Shown: in pieces, positions 37,771-47,079 of the stretch | Layout: the number at the start of each line of letters is the position of its first letter | How positions within the stretch are numbered: position 1 is the first letter of the stretch | Source: Alphaproteobacteria bacterium | GTDB taxonomy: Bacteria > Pseudomonadota > Alphaproteobacteria > UBA6615 | Assembly (NCBI GenBank): GCA_021774575.1 | Contig: JAJFIX010000031.1 | Span: 92,264 to 156,263, forward strand | Direction: 5' to 3' | DNA length: 64,000 bases | Notes under the pieces: generated by a model | Told to the model about the DNA's origin: nothing | The model's input: the letters and a program-made list of their open reading frames with translations, nothing else | The model's database searches: none | Translations under genes and position numbers: made by a program

Positions 37771-38949
37771 ATGCGCGTTATCCCATTCATTCACCACTCG
37801 ATCATCGGCTCTTTTTTTGTGATGTTATTTGGCATAATTGCCGGTCCAGTGAACCTGTTGGCTCAAGAGTATGAGACAACGGCCAGACAGGCATATCTGG
37901 TAGATTTCGACACCGGCACTGTGTTGTTCGAAAAAGCTGCGAGCACACCGATGTTCCCCGCATCGATGACAAAAATCATGACCGTTTTCGTCGCTTTCGA
38001 GCGTCTGCGGGAAGGTTCGTTATCTCTTGAAGATATGTTCCGCATCTCCGAGAAAGCCTGGCGTAAAGGCGGATCGAAAATGTTTGTCGAAGTCGATACG
38101 GAAGTTTCGGTCGACGATTTGCTGCGTGGAATAATTATTCAATCGGGTAATGATGCGTCGATTGCCCTGGCTGAAGGCATCGCCGGCAGCGAGACGGCGT
38201 TTGCCACATTAATGACCGACAAGGCAGCCGAAATCGGTATGAATAATACTATTTTTGTCAACGCGACCGGCTGGCCCGACGAAAACCATGTGACGACAGC
38301 GCGCGATTTAGCCTTACTTGCCGCAACGACAATTCGCGAATTTCCGGAATATTATTCGCTCTTCAGCTTACCGGATTTTACCTATAGCGATATCGAACAG
38401 AGCAATCGAAATCCGTTACTTTATCTCGATATCGGCGCTGACGGTCTCAAAACCGGGCACACGGAGATCTCGGGCTATGGCTTGACGGCTTCGGCTGTGC
38501 AGGGGGATCGGCGGCTGGTGATGGTAATTAACGGGCTGGCCAGCGAGCGAGAGCGTGTTGAGGAATCAGCCCGCCTTATGAGCTGGGGGTTTGCCAATTT
38601 CAAAAACTATGAGTTACTTAAGGCCAATGAGGTTGTCGATGCGGCAGCGGTTTGGATGGGGCGTGACGAACGAGTGCCTCTGGTATTGCAAGATGATTTG
38701 ATGGTATCCATGTCGCGTTCGGCCCGCAGCGCGCTAGAAGTCTCAGTGCATTATCAAGGCCCAGTGGCGGCACCGATCGCCGCAGGCGCCGAAATTGCGA
38801 CGTTGCGGGTCAAAGCGCCCGGCATGGAGACAGTGGAGCGACCGTTGTTTGCTGCGACAGCCGTTGAGCGCCTTGGGTTTCTCAGTCGTCAGTTTGCTCG
38901 GCTAAATGCATTCTTATTTGGTTCAATTAATGAATTAGGGGAGGGGTGA
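37771..38949 (+). CDS. D-alanyl-D-alanine carboxypeptidase (PBP5/DacC family)
   Basis: 392 residues with a signal peptide cleaved after LLAQ. The penicillin-binding motifs are SMTK in FPASMTKIMTVF, SGN in IIQSGNDASIAL and KTG in DGLKTGHTEISGYG. The C-terminal PBP5-like beta domain and a final amphipathic part (FARLNAFLFGSINE) would tether it to the membrane face. It trims the terminal D-Ala of stem peptides. GGAG lies ahead of ATG 37771. Its stop overlaps the tmk start. Confidence 0.92.
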   Translation: MRVIPFIHHSIIGSFFVMLFGIIAGPVNLLAQEYETTARQAYLVDFDTGTVLFEKAASTPMFPASMTKIMTVFVAFERLREGSLSLEDMFRISEKAWRKGGSKMFVEVDTEVSVDDLLRGIIIQSGNDASIALAEGIAGSETAFATLMTDKAAEIGMNNTIFVNATGWPDENHVTTARDLALLAATTIREFPEYYSLFSLPDFTYSDIEQSNRNPLLYLDIGADGLKTGHTEISGYGLTASAVQGDRRLVMVINGLASERERVEESARLMSWGFANFKNYELLKANEVVDAAAVWMGRDERVPLVLQDDLMVSMSRSARSALEVSVHYQGPVAAPIAAGAEIATLRVKAPGMETVERPLFAATAVERLGFLSRQFARLNAFLFGSINELGEG

Positions 38950-39602
38950 TGGCCAGCGATATAAAGCGGGGAAAATTTATATCCCTTGAAGGGGGCGAGG
39001 GTGCTGGTAAATCGACCCAGGTCGCTCGGCTTTCCGATGCCTTAAAATCGAAAGACCTCGATGTCATTTCCACACGAGAACCAGGTGGCGCACCGGGCGC
39101 CGAGGAAATACGTAAATTGCTGGTCGAAGGGTCACCGGACCGATGGGAACCGGTCGCCGAGACGTTACTGCATTTCGCCGCTCGGCATGTCCATTTAAGC
39201 CAGACAATTCGCCCGGCGCTCGTCGCCGGAAAATGGGTCGTATCTGATCGATTTTCCGATTCGACAATGGCCTATCAAGGGTATGGCCTTGGCCTCGGAC
39301 GGGCGCTGATCAATGATTTGAACCGGACGATCGTTGGGTCATTTGCTACCGATTTGACCATCGTCCTCGATATAAATGCAGAGGACGGTCTCACGCGGTC
39401 AAAGGCGATGATGGCCGAAGACGGTAGCAAAGAAACCCGGTATGAACAGATGACAGTCGAATTTCATCAACGCATGCGTGACGGTTTCCTCGATATTGCG
39501 GATCGCGAACCGAACCGCTGCGCCGTTGTCGATGCGGGTCAATCCGAAGACGAAGTTGCGGCGCAAATATGGTCACTCGTCTCTTCGCGCTTAAGTATCT
39601 AA
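38949..39602 (+). CDS. tmk: Thymidylate kinase
   Basis: 217 residues. P-loop SLEGGEGAGKSTQVARL, the DR(Y/F)-type motif VSDRFSDSTMAYQGYG, and TREPGGAPGAEEIR give a clear Tmk. It phosphorylates dTMP to dTDP. ATG 38949 overlaps the upstream TGA (TGATG) and has GAGGGG upstream. The tmk-holB order is widely conserved. Confidence 0.96.
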   Translation: MASDIKRGKFISLEGGEGAGKSTQVARLSDALKSKDLDVISTREPGGAPGAEEIRKLLVEGSPDRWEPVAETLLHFAARHVHLSQTIRPALVAGKWVVSDRFSDSTMAYQGYGLGLGRALINDLNRTIVGSFATDLTIVLDINAEDGLTRSKAMMAEDGSKETRYEQMTVEFHQRMRDGFLDIADREPNRCAVVDAGQSEDEVAAQIWSLVSSRLSI

Positions 39603-39623
39603 TAAAACGGGCGGACATTCATT

Positions 39624-40790
39624 ATGAGCGAGGAGGTCATTGCGGCAATTGAGGCGCCGCGCAACACCTATCGCCTCATCGGTCATGACGCTGCCCAATC
39701 CGAGCTCGCCGGCGCATGGGATCAGGGCCGGTTTCACCATGCTTGGCTGGTTTCCGGAATTCGCGGCGTCGGCAAAGCCACTCTGGCTTGGGCTGCCGCA
39801 CGCCATGTTCTGGCATTCGGCAATGGAAACGGGTTTCGTGGTGGCCCTATCGCCAGCACGGTAGGCGAATTTGGCACTGCGTCCGACGACCCCCAGGCAA
39901 AGTTGATCGCGTCCGGCGGTCACCCGGATTGCCGACTGGTGCGCCGAAGTTTCGACACCAAGGCTTCACCCCAACGATTTCGTAAGCTGATTTCGGTCCA
40001 GGATGTGCGGCCGTTGGCCTCATTCCTGAACCAGACTTCGGCGCTGGGCGGGTGGCGTGTTGCCATTGTAGATGCCGCCGACGATATGTCGCCATCTGCC
40101 TCAAATGCATTGCTAAAAATGTTGGAAGAACCGCCCGCCCGGACAGTCATTTTTCTGATTAGTCATGCGCCGCAGCGGCTATTGGCGACGATCCGGTCGC
40201 GATGCCGAAAACTGACGGTATCCGCTCTCTCCGAATCCCAAGTCATCGAAGTGATAACGCCCCTTTTGCCCGAGTTGCGTCGCGACGACTTACTCTTGCT
40301 GGCCCGGTTGAGCAATGGCAGTCCTGGTCGGGCCCTGGAACTCGCCAATGCCGGTGGCGCCGAGGCCTATCGTAATTTAATGGGGGTCCTCTCTACCTTG
40401 CCCGACTTGGATGAGGGCAGGGCACTCGACCTGGCCGATAAATTCTCCGGTGCCAGGGCTGGTGATGACTTTATCACTTTTACCGACCTCTTCCTTGGCT
40501 GGCTGGCGCGCATGGTCCACGACGCGGCTTTGGCCCGCCAGGGTGTTGGTAGGCAGCAAGAAACGGAAGATGCCATCATTGATGACCCGAGCGGTGAGCA
40601 GGGGGCCATCGACACAGTGGAAACAATACTCAATTTGCGTTTGGCCACTGTGGCGGGGCTTGATCGGTGGCTGGAGGTGTGGGACAAGGCGCGCAGCTTG
40701 ATCGACCAAAGCAGGACCCTGAACCTGGACCGCCACCAGGTCACCATGAGCATCTTTTTCAATCTGGCCGCAACGGCGCGCAACACCTAA
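39624..40790 (+). CDS. holB: DNA polymerase III subunit delta'
   Basis: 388 residues, longer than E. coli HolB (334) but usual for alphaproteobacteria. The AAA+ core has the loop GIRGVGKATLAWAAARH, VDAADDMSPSASNALLKMLEEPP (Walker B region and sensor) and LISHAPQRLLATIRSRC with the SRC motif. It is part of the clamp loader. ATG 39624 follows tmk by 21 bases. Confidence 0.93.
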   Translation: MSEEVIAAIEAPRNTYRLIGHDAAQSELAGAWDQGRFHHAWLVSGIRGVGKATLAWAAARHVLAFGNGNGFRGGPIASTVGEFGTASDDPQAKLIASGGHPDCRLVRRSFDTKASPQRFRKLISVQDVRPLASFLNQTSALGGWRVAIVDAADDMSPSASNALLKMLEEPPARTVIFLISHAPQRLLATIRSRCRKLTVSALSESQVIEVITPLLPELRRDDLLLLARLSNGSPGRALELANAGGAEAYRNLMGVLSTLPDLDEGRALDLADKFSGARAGDDFITFTDLFLGWLARMVHDAALARQGVGRQQETEDAIIDDPSGEQGAIDTVETILNLRLATVAGLDRWLEVWDKARSLIDQSRTLNLDRHQVTMSIFFNLAATARNT

Positions 40791-40801
40791 TTTTCTAGAT
40801 G

Positions 40802-40837
40802 AAATAGGTCAAACAAGTGATTGATTTGACTCTATTT
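40802..40837 (+). promoter_or_regulatory. Stem-loop directly ahead of the metG ribosome site
   Basis: AAATAG-G-TCAAA (40802-40813) can pair with TTTGA-CT-CTATTT (40825-40837), with an 11-base loop. The stem ends at the base before the GGAGAG ribosome site. It could weaken metG translation or act as a poor terminator for holB. No T-run follows and the function is unproven. Confidence 0.45.
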
Positions 40838-40847
40838 GGAGAGTTCT

Positions 40848-42407
40848 ATGACGGCAAGTGAGCCATATTATCTGACGACGCCAATCTATTACGTTAATGA
40901 CAAGCCGCATATTGGCCATGCCTATACCAGCTTGGCTTGCGATGCCTTGGCGCGATTTCAACGGCTTGATGGCCGCGACGTTTTCTTTTTAACCGGAACC
41001 GATGAGCACGGCCAAAAGGTCGAAAAAGCGGCGGCGGCGGCGGGCGAATCACCGCAGAAATTTACCGACAAAGTCAGCACGCATTTCAGCGATCTGGCCA
41101 AATTTATGAATTTTTCCAACGATCAGTTTATTCGGACCACTGAGCCGCGCCACGCCGAAGCCTCTCAAGCGCTCTGGCGCGCCATGGAGGCGAGCGGCGA
41201 CATCTATCTGGGCGGCTATTCCGGCTGGTATTCTGTCCGCGACGAAGCGTTTTACACTGAAACCGAACTGGTTGACGGGAAAGCGCCGACCGGCGCCGAA
41301 GTCGAGTGGGTCGAAGAGCCCAGCTATTTCTTTCGCCTGTCGGCCTGGCAGGATCGATTGCTCGAATTTTATGACGCCAACCCCGACTTTATCGGACCCG
41401 ATAGCCGCCGAAATGAGGTTTTGAGCTTCGTCCGTGGTGGCCTGCGCGACCTATCGATCAGCCGCACCAGTTTTACCTGGGGTGTCCCGGTTCCCGACGC
41501 CCCCGACCATGTCATGTATGTGTGGGTCGATGCCCTGACCAATTACCTCACCGCCACCGGGTATCCTGATAAAGATAATCCAGACTTTTCAAGGTTTTGG
41601 CCCGCAAATCTTCATATGGTGGGTAAAGATATTCTGCGTTTTCACGCGGTCTATTGGCCGGCCTTTTTGATGTCGGCGGGCTTGGCACCGCCAAAGCGTA
41701 TATTCGCCCATGGCTGGCTGCTCAATAGCGGTGAGAAAATGTCGAAATCCCTCGGCAATGTTCTCTCACCCTATGACCTTGTCGAACGATATGGCCTCGA
41801 TCAAGTTCGGTACTATTTATTGCGCGAAGTCTCGTTTGGCCAAGACGGATATATCAGTCACGAGTCCATGGCACGGCGTATCAATGGCGACTTGGCCAAT
41901 GATTTCGGCAACCTCGCGCAGCGAGTCTTGTCGATGATTGCCAAAAATTGTGATGGGAAAATACCCGAACCCGGTACTCCGACGGCCGACGACCAAGCTT
42001 TAACCAACGCCGTTGACAAATTGCTGCCGTTTCTGCGCCGCGAATTTGGCGAGCAATCCTTTCACAAGGCGTTGGCGGAAATCTGGCGAGTGGTCGGGTT
42101 GGCCAATAAATATGTCGATGCCCAGGCCCCTTGGGCGTTGCGCAAAACCGACCCGGCGCGGATGAACACTGTCCTTTATACCCTCGCCGAAACGATCCGC
42201 AATTTAGCCATGACGGCCCAGCCTTTTGTTCCAGCATCCGCCGCAACCATGCTCGACCAATTGGCGGTGCCCGAAGCAGACCGTGACTTTAGCCAATATG
42301 GTGCCCCCGGGGCGCTCAAACCGGGCGCCGAGCTGCCGGCGCCCAAGCCGGTTTTCCCACGCTATGTTGAGGAAGGTGAGGGCACGGCGGAGGAGATGTC
42401 GAGCTGA
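40848..42407 (+). CDS. metG: Methionyl-tRNA synthetase
   Basis: 519 residues, the short form without the C-terminal tRNA-binding extension. The class I signatures are HIGH in [11 protein letters not shown] and KMSKS in [33 protein letters not shown] and the anticodon-binding [17 protein letters not shown] helix are also present. ATG 40848 has GGAG upstream; the frame opens to TTG 40836. Its TGA overlaps the TatD ATG by one base. Confidence 0.97.
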   Translation: MTASEPYYLTTPIYYVNDKPHIGHAYTSLACDALARFQRLDGRDVFFLTGTDEHGQKVEKAAAAAGESPQKFTDKVSTHFSDLAKFMNFSNDQFIRTTEPRHAEASQALWRAMEASGDIYLGGYSGWYSVRDEAFYTETELVDGKAPTGAEVEWVEEPSYFFRLSAWQDRLLEFYDANPDFIGPDSRRNEVLSFVRGGLRDLSISRTSFTWGVPVPDAPDHVMYVWVDALTNYLTATGYPDKDNPDFSRFWPANLHMVGKDILRFHAVYWPAFLMSAGLAPPKRIFAHGWLLNSGEKMSKSLGNVLSPYDLVERYGLDQVRYYLLREVSFGQDGYISHESMARRINGDLANDFGNLAQRVLSMIAKNCDGKIPEPGTPTADDQALTNAVDKLLPFLRREFGEQSFHKALAEIWRVVGLANKYVDAQAPWALRKTDPARMNTVLYTLAETIRNLAMTAQPFVPASAATMLDQLAVPEADRDFSQYGAPGALKPGAELPAPKPVFPRYVEEGEGTAEEMSS

Positions 42408-43195
42408 TGTTCGTCGACAGCCATTGCCATTTGGATTTCGAGGATTTCGATGGCGAGCGCGATCAGGTTATCGCGCGCGGCCGACAAGCCGGGATTTCGA
42501 CCTTCTTGACCATCGGCACTCGGCTCACCCATTTTGACCAGGTGTTATCGGTCGCCGAGCAATTCGAAGACGTCTTCTGCTCGGTCGGCGTTCATCCCCA
42601 CGAGGCCCAAGCCCAAGGCCAGTCCGGGCCTGAAAAGCTAATTGCATTGGCAGCACACTCAAAAGTCGTCGGCATCGGCGAAACCGGTTTGGACTATTTT
42701 TACGACAAAAGCCCACGCGACGCCCAAATAACCAATTTCCGCAGCCATATCACTGCGGCGCGCGAGACCGGCCTGCCACTGATCGTCCATTCGAGAGACG
42801 CCGACGACGAGATGATCCAAATCTTGACCGACGAAATGTCGAACGGCCGATTTAGCGGTGTTATGCACTGCTTCAGCAGTGGCCGGGAGCTTGCCGAAAA
42901 AGCCGTTGAACTCGGATTATATATCAGCCTGTCGGGAATAGTGACCTTCAAGTCAGCCGCGGATCTGCGCGACATTGTCCGAGACCTGCCCCGGGACCGA
43001 TTGCTGATCGAGACAGATGCACCTTACCTCGCGCCGGTGCCCCATCGGGGCAAGCGCAACGAGCCGGCCTTTGTTGCACAAACCGGCGCCGTCTTAGCCG
43101 ATATTTTATCCCTCGACATCGCCGAGGTCGGCGCTATCACAACCCGTAATTTTCATGCACTTTTCACCAAGGTGCCGGCGTCGGCACCGACCTGA
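42407..43195 (+). CDS. TatD-family metal-dependent hydrolase
   Basis: 262 residues. Metal-site motifs are all visible: FVDSHCHLDFEDF, GIGETGLDYFYDKSP, LIVHSRDADDE, MHCFSSGRELA and LLIETDAPYLAPVPHRGK. TatD-type enzymes are deoxyribonucleases in tested cases and also linked to D-aminoacyl-tRNA deacylation; the exact substrate is inferred. It is coupled to metG and to the next gene by one-base overlaps, an arrangement common in alphaproteobacteria. Confidence 0.93.
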   Translation: MFVDSHCHLDFEDFDGERDQVIARGRQAGISTFLTIGTRLTHFDQVLSVAEQFEDVFCSVGVHPHEAQAQGQSGPEKLIALAAHSKVVGIGETGLDYFYDKSPRDAQITNFRSHITAARETGLPLIVHSRDADDEMIQILTDEMSNGRFSGVMHCFSSGRELAEKAVELGLYISLSGIVTFKSAADLRDIVRDLPRDRLLIETDAPYLAPVPHRGKRNEPAFVAQTGAVLADILSLDIAEVGAITTRNFHALFTKVPASAPT

Positions 43196-43977
43196 TGCGG
43201 GTCACATTGCTCGGCAGCGGCAGTTCAACCGGCGTGCCGGCAATCGGCCCGGACGGGTGGGGTGCGTGCGATCCGCAGAACCCAAAAAACCGACGCACCC
43301 GGGCCTCGCTGCTCGTCGAACAGGCAGAGACCACCCTTTTGGTCGACACGCCTCCCGATTTGCGCCAGCAGTTGCTGCGCGCACAAAAGCATCATATCGA
43401 CGCCGTGCTCTATACCCACACCCATGCCGACCACGTGCACGGAATTGACGATCTGCGGTCGGTCAATTTCCACCTGGGAAGGGCACTAGATGCCTATGCC
43501 AGCCCAAAACATTGCGCCGAACTCGAACAACGGTTTGGCTACATTTTTACAGGGTCTAAAAATATAAAAAATACAAAAAATACAGATGGATGGCGACCAG
43601 AATTAACGCTTCACGAGATATCCGGTCAATTTGACATCGGGCCAATCAATATTGTGCCGTTCAACCAAACTCATGGATCTGGCCTATCAACCGGTTATCG
43701 TTTTAATTCAGTCGCTTACTCAACAGATGTGAACGTTCTTTCCGACGATATGGCCGAAAAACTTGCTGGCCTAGACGTTTGGTTCGTCGATTGCCTGCGC
43801 GAGCAACCCCACGCGACCCACGCGCATCTCGACCTCGTCCTCGAATGGGTCGCCAAACTAAGGCCGAAACGAACGATACTATGCCATCTCAGCACACAAA
43901 TGGATTTCGCTAAAATCAGCGCAATCATTCCTGACGGTGTCGAAGTAGGGTATGACGGGCTGAGCATCATCATTTAG
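43195..43977 (+). CDS. Metallo-beta-lactamase-fold hydrolase, PhnP-like
   Basis: 260 residues. The N-terminus VTLLGSGSSTGVPAIGPDGWGAC resembles PhnP-type phosphodiesterases, and the metal motif YTHTHADHVHGIDDLR is intact. Later ligands are in NQTHGSG and YSTDVNVLSDD, with ILCHLSTQMDF near the end. PhnP itself is a 5-phosphoribosyl 1,2-cyclic phosphodiesterase, but without phn genes nearby the substrate is open. It is the last gene of the run starting at the DacC-type gene. Confidence 0.85.
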   Translation: MRVTLLGSGSSTGVPAIGPDGWGACDPQNPKNRRTRASLLVEQAETTLLVDTPPDLRQQLLRAQKHHIDAVLYTHTHADHVHGIDDLRSVNFHLGRALDAYASPKHCAELEQRFGYIFTGSKNIKNTKNTDGWRPELTLHEISGQFDIGPINIVPFNQTHGSGLSTGYRFNSVAYSTDVNVLSDDMAEKLAGLDVWFVDCLREQPHATHAHLDLVLEWVAKLRPKRTILCHLSTQMDFAKISAIIPDGVEVGYDGLSIII

Positions 43978-44105
43978 GTGGGACGCGCGCGGTTACTAAT
44001 TGGTCTGCATGGGGACGTAGTACGCAGACTCTTGATCCCGCAAAGGATGTGGGCTATTCTCCGAAATATTAGCATGTAAGTGTAATTTAGCACGTAGGAG
44101 TTATT

Positions 44106-44420
44106 ATGGTTATTTTCAAAAAAGTTAAGCTTCCCGCACTCGCGTTAGTCGCTGGCATGTTGGCTTTGTCCGGCGGTGCCATGGTCACATTTTCAGGCGA
44201 TGTCGAAGCTGGGTCTGATAGGCGGGGCATAGCCGTATTCGGTCGTACCCATCATCCTTCGCATCGCTGGCATGATAGACACGGTTGGAGGACGGTCCTC
44301 GATAGCCCAGGCAAGGTATGTTATGTTCCAGTTGAACCGGGTGTTCCGTTGCCAAGCTTCCTGGACGCACGAAGCAACCATCCGTATTTTCATTGCCATC
44401 ATGGGTCGAGAAGTCAGTAG
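44106..44420 (+). CDS. Small secreted His-rich protein, unknown function
   Basis: 104 residues with a signal peptide (basic start, LPALALVAGMLALSGGAMVTF) and cleavage near VEAG. The mature part is rich in His and has two cysteines: RTHHPSHRWHDRHGW, GKVCYVPVE, and FHCHHG near the end. TAGGAG lies just before ATG 44106. It resembles the next protein in size and layout (conserved HP, HxRxG, single mid Cys and terminal HCH). Metal binding is plausible but only inferred from composition. Confidence 0.65.
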   Translation: MVIFKKVKLPALALVAGMLALSGGAMVTFSGDVEAGSDRRGIAVFGRTHHPSHRWHDRHGWRTVLDSPGKVCYVPVEPGVPLPSFLDARSNHPYFHCHHGSRSQ

Positions 44421-44471
44421 CGGTTCAAGTTTAGCCGTTCCGGCATTTTAATTTCAGGTGAGGACTTACAC

Positions 44472-44828
44472 ATGAGCATTTCAAGGCAAATTCCTGTTTC
44501 AGTCTCAAGAGCTGCTTTTCTAACTTTTTCTCTGCTGTCTGCTTTCAGCGCCGCCGTCGTTTCGGATAGTGGCCGAGCGAGCGCCTACACCGCGTCGTGC
44601 GGTGGGCACGTGCAAGCGTGTAGCCCATCCGCTAACATTGGAGTTGGCCCAAGACGCGGTGAAATTCCGAGCCTTTCAGTGCTGTTTGACTCAAATCGCC
44701 ATCCAGCTTCTGTAGCATGGCATGTTCGAAACGGTTTCTACCGTTCATCCGATAGTACGTCTTGCCCCGGTCGGCAGTGGTTCCAGCTTCGTCGGGGCCC
44801 AAATAATTTCGAGCTCCATTGCCACTAG
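44472..44828 (+). CDS. Small secreted Cys/His protein, paralogue-like to the previous gene
   Basis: 118 residues with a signal peptide (SRAAFLTFSLLSAFSAAVV, cleavage near RASA). The mature part has four cysteines (SCGGHVQAC, TSCPGRQW, LHCH) and the pattern RHPASVAWHVRNGFY that lines up with HPSHRWHDRHGWR in the gene before it. GGTGAGGA precedes ATG 44472, 52 bases after the first gene, so they are likely co-transcribed. A short stem with a T run follows (44824-44861). Function unknown. Confidence 0.65.
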   Translation: MSISRQIPVSVSRAAFLTFSLLSAFSAAVVSDSGRASAYTASCGGHVQACSPSANIGVGPRRGEIPSLSVLFDSNRHPASVAWHVRNGFYRSSDSTSCPGRQWFQLRRGPNNFELHCH

Positions 44829-44923
44829 TATTTGGCAGTTTGCCTGGTTGGCTAGTTTTTTGGCAATTCGGTGTTCGGACCTATTTCCCATAATATACAT
44901 TATGCGCGGTTTAACTTGTTAGC

Positions 44924-46335
44924 GCAAAGCTAGAATGTCACCTCTTAGCAAAGCAGAAGTGTCACCCTCCCGCACTGTAACGCCTAATTGGGAGAGTGCG
45001 TATGGGCTGGGTGACGATGAGCGAACGCGAACTAAATCGTATTGAGGTACTGGCGCAGATCGACGACGGTCGACTGACGGTCGAGGCCGGCGCGAACATG
45101 ATGAATCTTTCGCCGCGTCAGGTGTTCCGGTTGCTGAAGACCTACCGAATCGGCGGCGCACCAGCCATCCGGCATAAGGCGCGCGGACGCCTACCGAACA
45201 ACCGAATTCATAACGCCAAACGCGATTATGCCCTGGCGTTGATCCGCGAGAACTATGCGGATTTCGGACCCACCCTGGCGACCGAGATGCTGTCCGAGCG
45301 CCACGATTTCGAGGTCTCGCGCGAGACCTTGCGCAAATGGATGACCGAGGATGGGCTCTGGCAATCGCGCAAACAGCGGCGGACGTTCCACCAGCCCCGT
45401 CTGCGCCGGGAGTGTCTCGGCGAGTTGATCCAGATCGACGGCAGCGAGCACCGCTGGTTCGAGGACCGAGGCGATCCCTGCTCTCTGCTTGTCTTCATCG
45501 ATGACGCGACGAGCACTTTGATGGAACTGCGGTTCGTGACCTCGGAAAGCACGTTTTCTTATTTCGAGGCGTTGGAGAGCTATGTGAACACTCATGGCCG
45601 CCCGGTGGCTTTCTATTCCGACAAACACACCGTTTTCCGCATTCCAAAGCCGAGTGATAATCAGACCGGCATGACCCAGTTCGGCCGCGCATTGGCCGAG
45701 TTGAACATCGAGATTCTGTGTGCCAACTCGTCTCAGGCTAAGGGCCGTGTTGAGCGCGCCAACCGGACGCTCCAGGACCGGCTGGTGAAGGAACTCAGAC
45801 TTGCCAGCATTTCCGACATGGAGGCGGGCAACGCATTCCTGCCCGACTTCATCGAACGCTTCAACGCCAAGTTTGCCAAGATCCCTGCCCGCGATGACAA
45901 TCTGCACCGGGCGCTGAACGTCGAACCGGACCGACTGCGCGAGATTTTCTGCCTGCGCGATCAGCGCTATGTCGGTAAGAACCTAAACCTGGCCTACGAG
46001 AACAAGCGCGTTATTCTCGAAGTGAACGATCTGACGAGCGGTCTGGTCGGCAAATATGTCGATACCTACGAGTTCCCCGATGGACGTCTACAGTTCCGCT
46101 CGAAGGGCATCGCCCTGCCTCACGCCATCTTTGACAAAAATCAGCGCGTCACACATGCCGCCGTCACCGAGAACAAACGCCTCAGCGCGGTTCTGGCTCA
46201 TATAAAACGGGAGCAAGAGAAAACCCCACCAAAGGTCCGGGTCAAACCCAGCAGCGCAAGAAATGCCTACAAGAAGACCGGTCGGCGTCCGACGGGTCGC
46301 ACGGCCAAAGCCGCCTGATGACATTTCTGCTTTGC
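44924..46335 (+). mobile_element. IS1202-type (ISNCY) insertion sequence
   Basis: About 1.4 kb with one transposase gene. The left end has GCAAAGCAGAAGTGTCA (44948-44964), and the right end carries its near-exact inverse TGACATTTCTGCTTTGC (46319-46335), 16 of 17 matching. A second, diverged copy of the left motif lies further out (44924-44943, GCAAAGCTAGAATGTCACCT). I set the left border at that outer copy; the true ends could shift by a few bases. No clear target duplication is visible. Confidence 0.8.
45002..46318 (+). CDS. ISNCY/IS1202-family DDE transposase
   Basis: 438 residues, apparently intact. An N-terminal HTH region (LTVEAGANMMNLSPRQVFRLL) and second HTH (LRKWMTEDGLWQSRKQ) precede the integrase core. 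The acidic triad is Asp in ELIQIDGSEHRWFE, Asp in VAFYSDKHTVFR and Glu in SQAKGRVERANRTLQ. A basic C-terminal tail (SSARNAYKKTGRRPTGR) ends one base before the right inverted repeat. GGGAG lies eight bases before ATG 45002. The element may be recent and active. Confidence 0.93.
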   Translation: MGWVTMSERELNRIEVLAQIDDGRLTVEAGANMMNLSPRQVFRLLKTYRIGGAPAIRHKARGRLPNNRIHNAKRDYALALIRENYADFGPTLATEMLSERHDFEVSRETLRKWMTEDGLWQSRKQRRTFHQPRLRRECLGELIQIDGSEHRWFEDRGDPCSLLVFIDDATSTLMELRFVTSESTFSYFEALESYVNTHGRPVAFYSDKHTVFRIPKPSDNQTGMTQFGRALAELNIEILCANSSQAKGRVERANRTLQDRLVKELRLASISDMEAGNAFLPDFIERFNAKFAKIPARDDNLHRALNVEPDRLREIFCLRDQRYVGKNLNLAYENKRVILEVNDLTSGLVGKYVDTYEFPDGRLQFRSKGIALPHAIFDKNQRVTHAAVTENKRLSAVLAHIKREQEKTPPKVRVKPSSARNAYKKTGRRPTGRTAKAA

Positions 46336-46455
46336 AGATCCACCGACAGTTCTGAATGGTTGCAACATCTGTGTAGCGGCAAAATGCAAACGCGAAAAAG
46401 CGGCACATCTATTGACTGGTCAAAGTTTAGCAATCTAGTCGCCGTGATTGGTGCC

Positions 46456-47079
46456 CTACCCCTGCTCCATCCAATGATCGAAAAACTGGCGTACGCCGTC
46501 TAGTGGCCGGTATCCGGCGGTGAGGATCTTATACTCATCGTCATTGCGCACGATTGTCGTTGGGTAGCCGTTGACGCCCATGGCACGGGTGGCGGCGAAT
46601 TCGTTTTCGCTGGCGGTTTTTGCGTCGTCTGTGGTCAAAGTTTCGAGGAATTTGTCGCGGTCCTCGCCCTCGTCTGCCGCCAAGTCGGCCAGAACCGTTT
46701 CCTTTGAAATATCGCTGTTTTCCGAAAAAAATGAATTCTGCAGGCGCTGCATGAACGAAAACGTCTTTTCGGGAGCGGTTTCGCGCATAAGGATCATGGC
46801 GCGACAGGACGGCTCGGTATTTTCACTCATATTGTCGTATTTGAGGATGTCCAAATTAAACGGCTGGCCGGAAATTTCACCAACCCGGGCCCAGACGTCG
46901 CGCACATAGGCTTTGCGTTCGGCGTGTCGAATATGGTGGCTGCCAACCCGCAATCCGCCCATAAGCATGGTAAATTTGACCTTGGCCCCATGCTCTTCAC
47001 GTAGGGCATTAATCGTCGGCGAAAAACCCCAACACCATGAGCAACACGGATCGGCTACATATATGACTTCACGGCTCAT
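46456..47079 (-). CDS. DsbA-family thioredoxin-fold protein
   Basis: 207 residues. The thioredoxin active site is CSWC in YVADPCCSWCWGFSP, near the N-terminus, with an inserted helical domain and the cis-Pro region GVNGYPTTIVRND. It lacks a signal peptide, so it is a cytoplasmic FrnE/DsbA-like oxidoreductase or isomerase-type protein rather than periplasmic DsbA. ATG 47079 fits the family start; the frame continues to 47130. It sits just beyond the right end of the IS, in opposite direction. Confidence 0.87.
   Translation of the reverse strand: MSREVIYVADPCCSWCWGFSPTINALREEHGAKVKFTMLMGGLRVGSHHIRHAERKAYVRDVWARVGEISGQPFNLDILKYDNMSENTEPSCRAMILMRETAPEKTFSFMQRLQNSFFSENSDISKETVLADLAADEGEDRDKFLETLTTDDAKTASENEFAATRAMGVNGYPTTIVRNDDEYKILTAGYRPLDGVRQFFDHWMEQG

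Noticed and set aside
45191-45907. 238-codon minus-strand frame inside the IS
   Set aside because: Antisense of the transposase, whose DDE residues and inverted repeats fix the coding strand.
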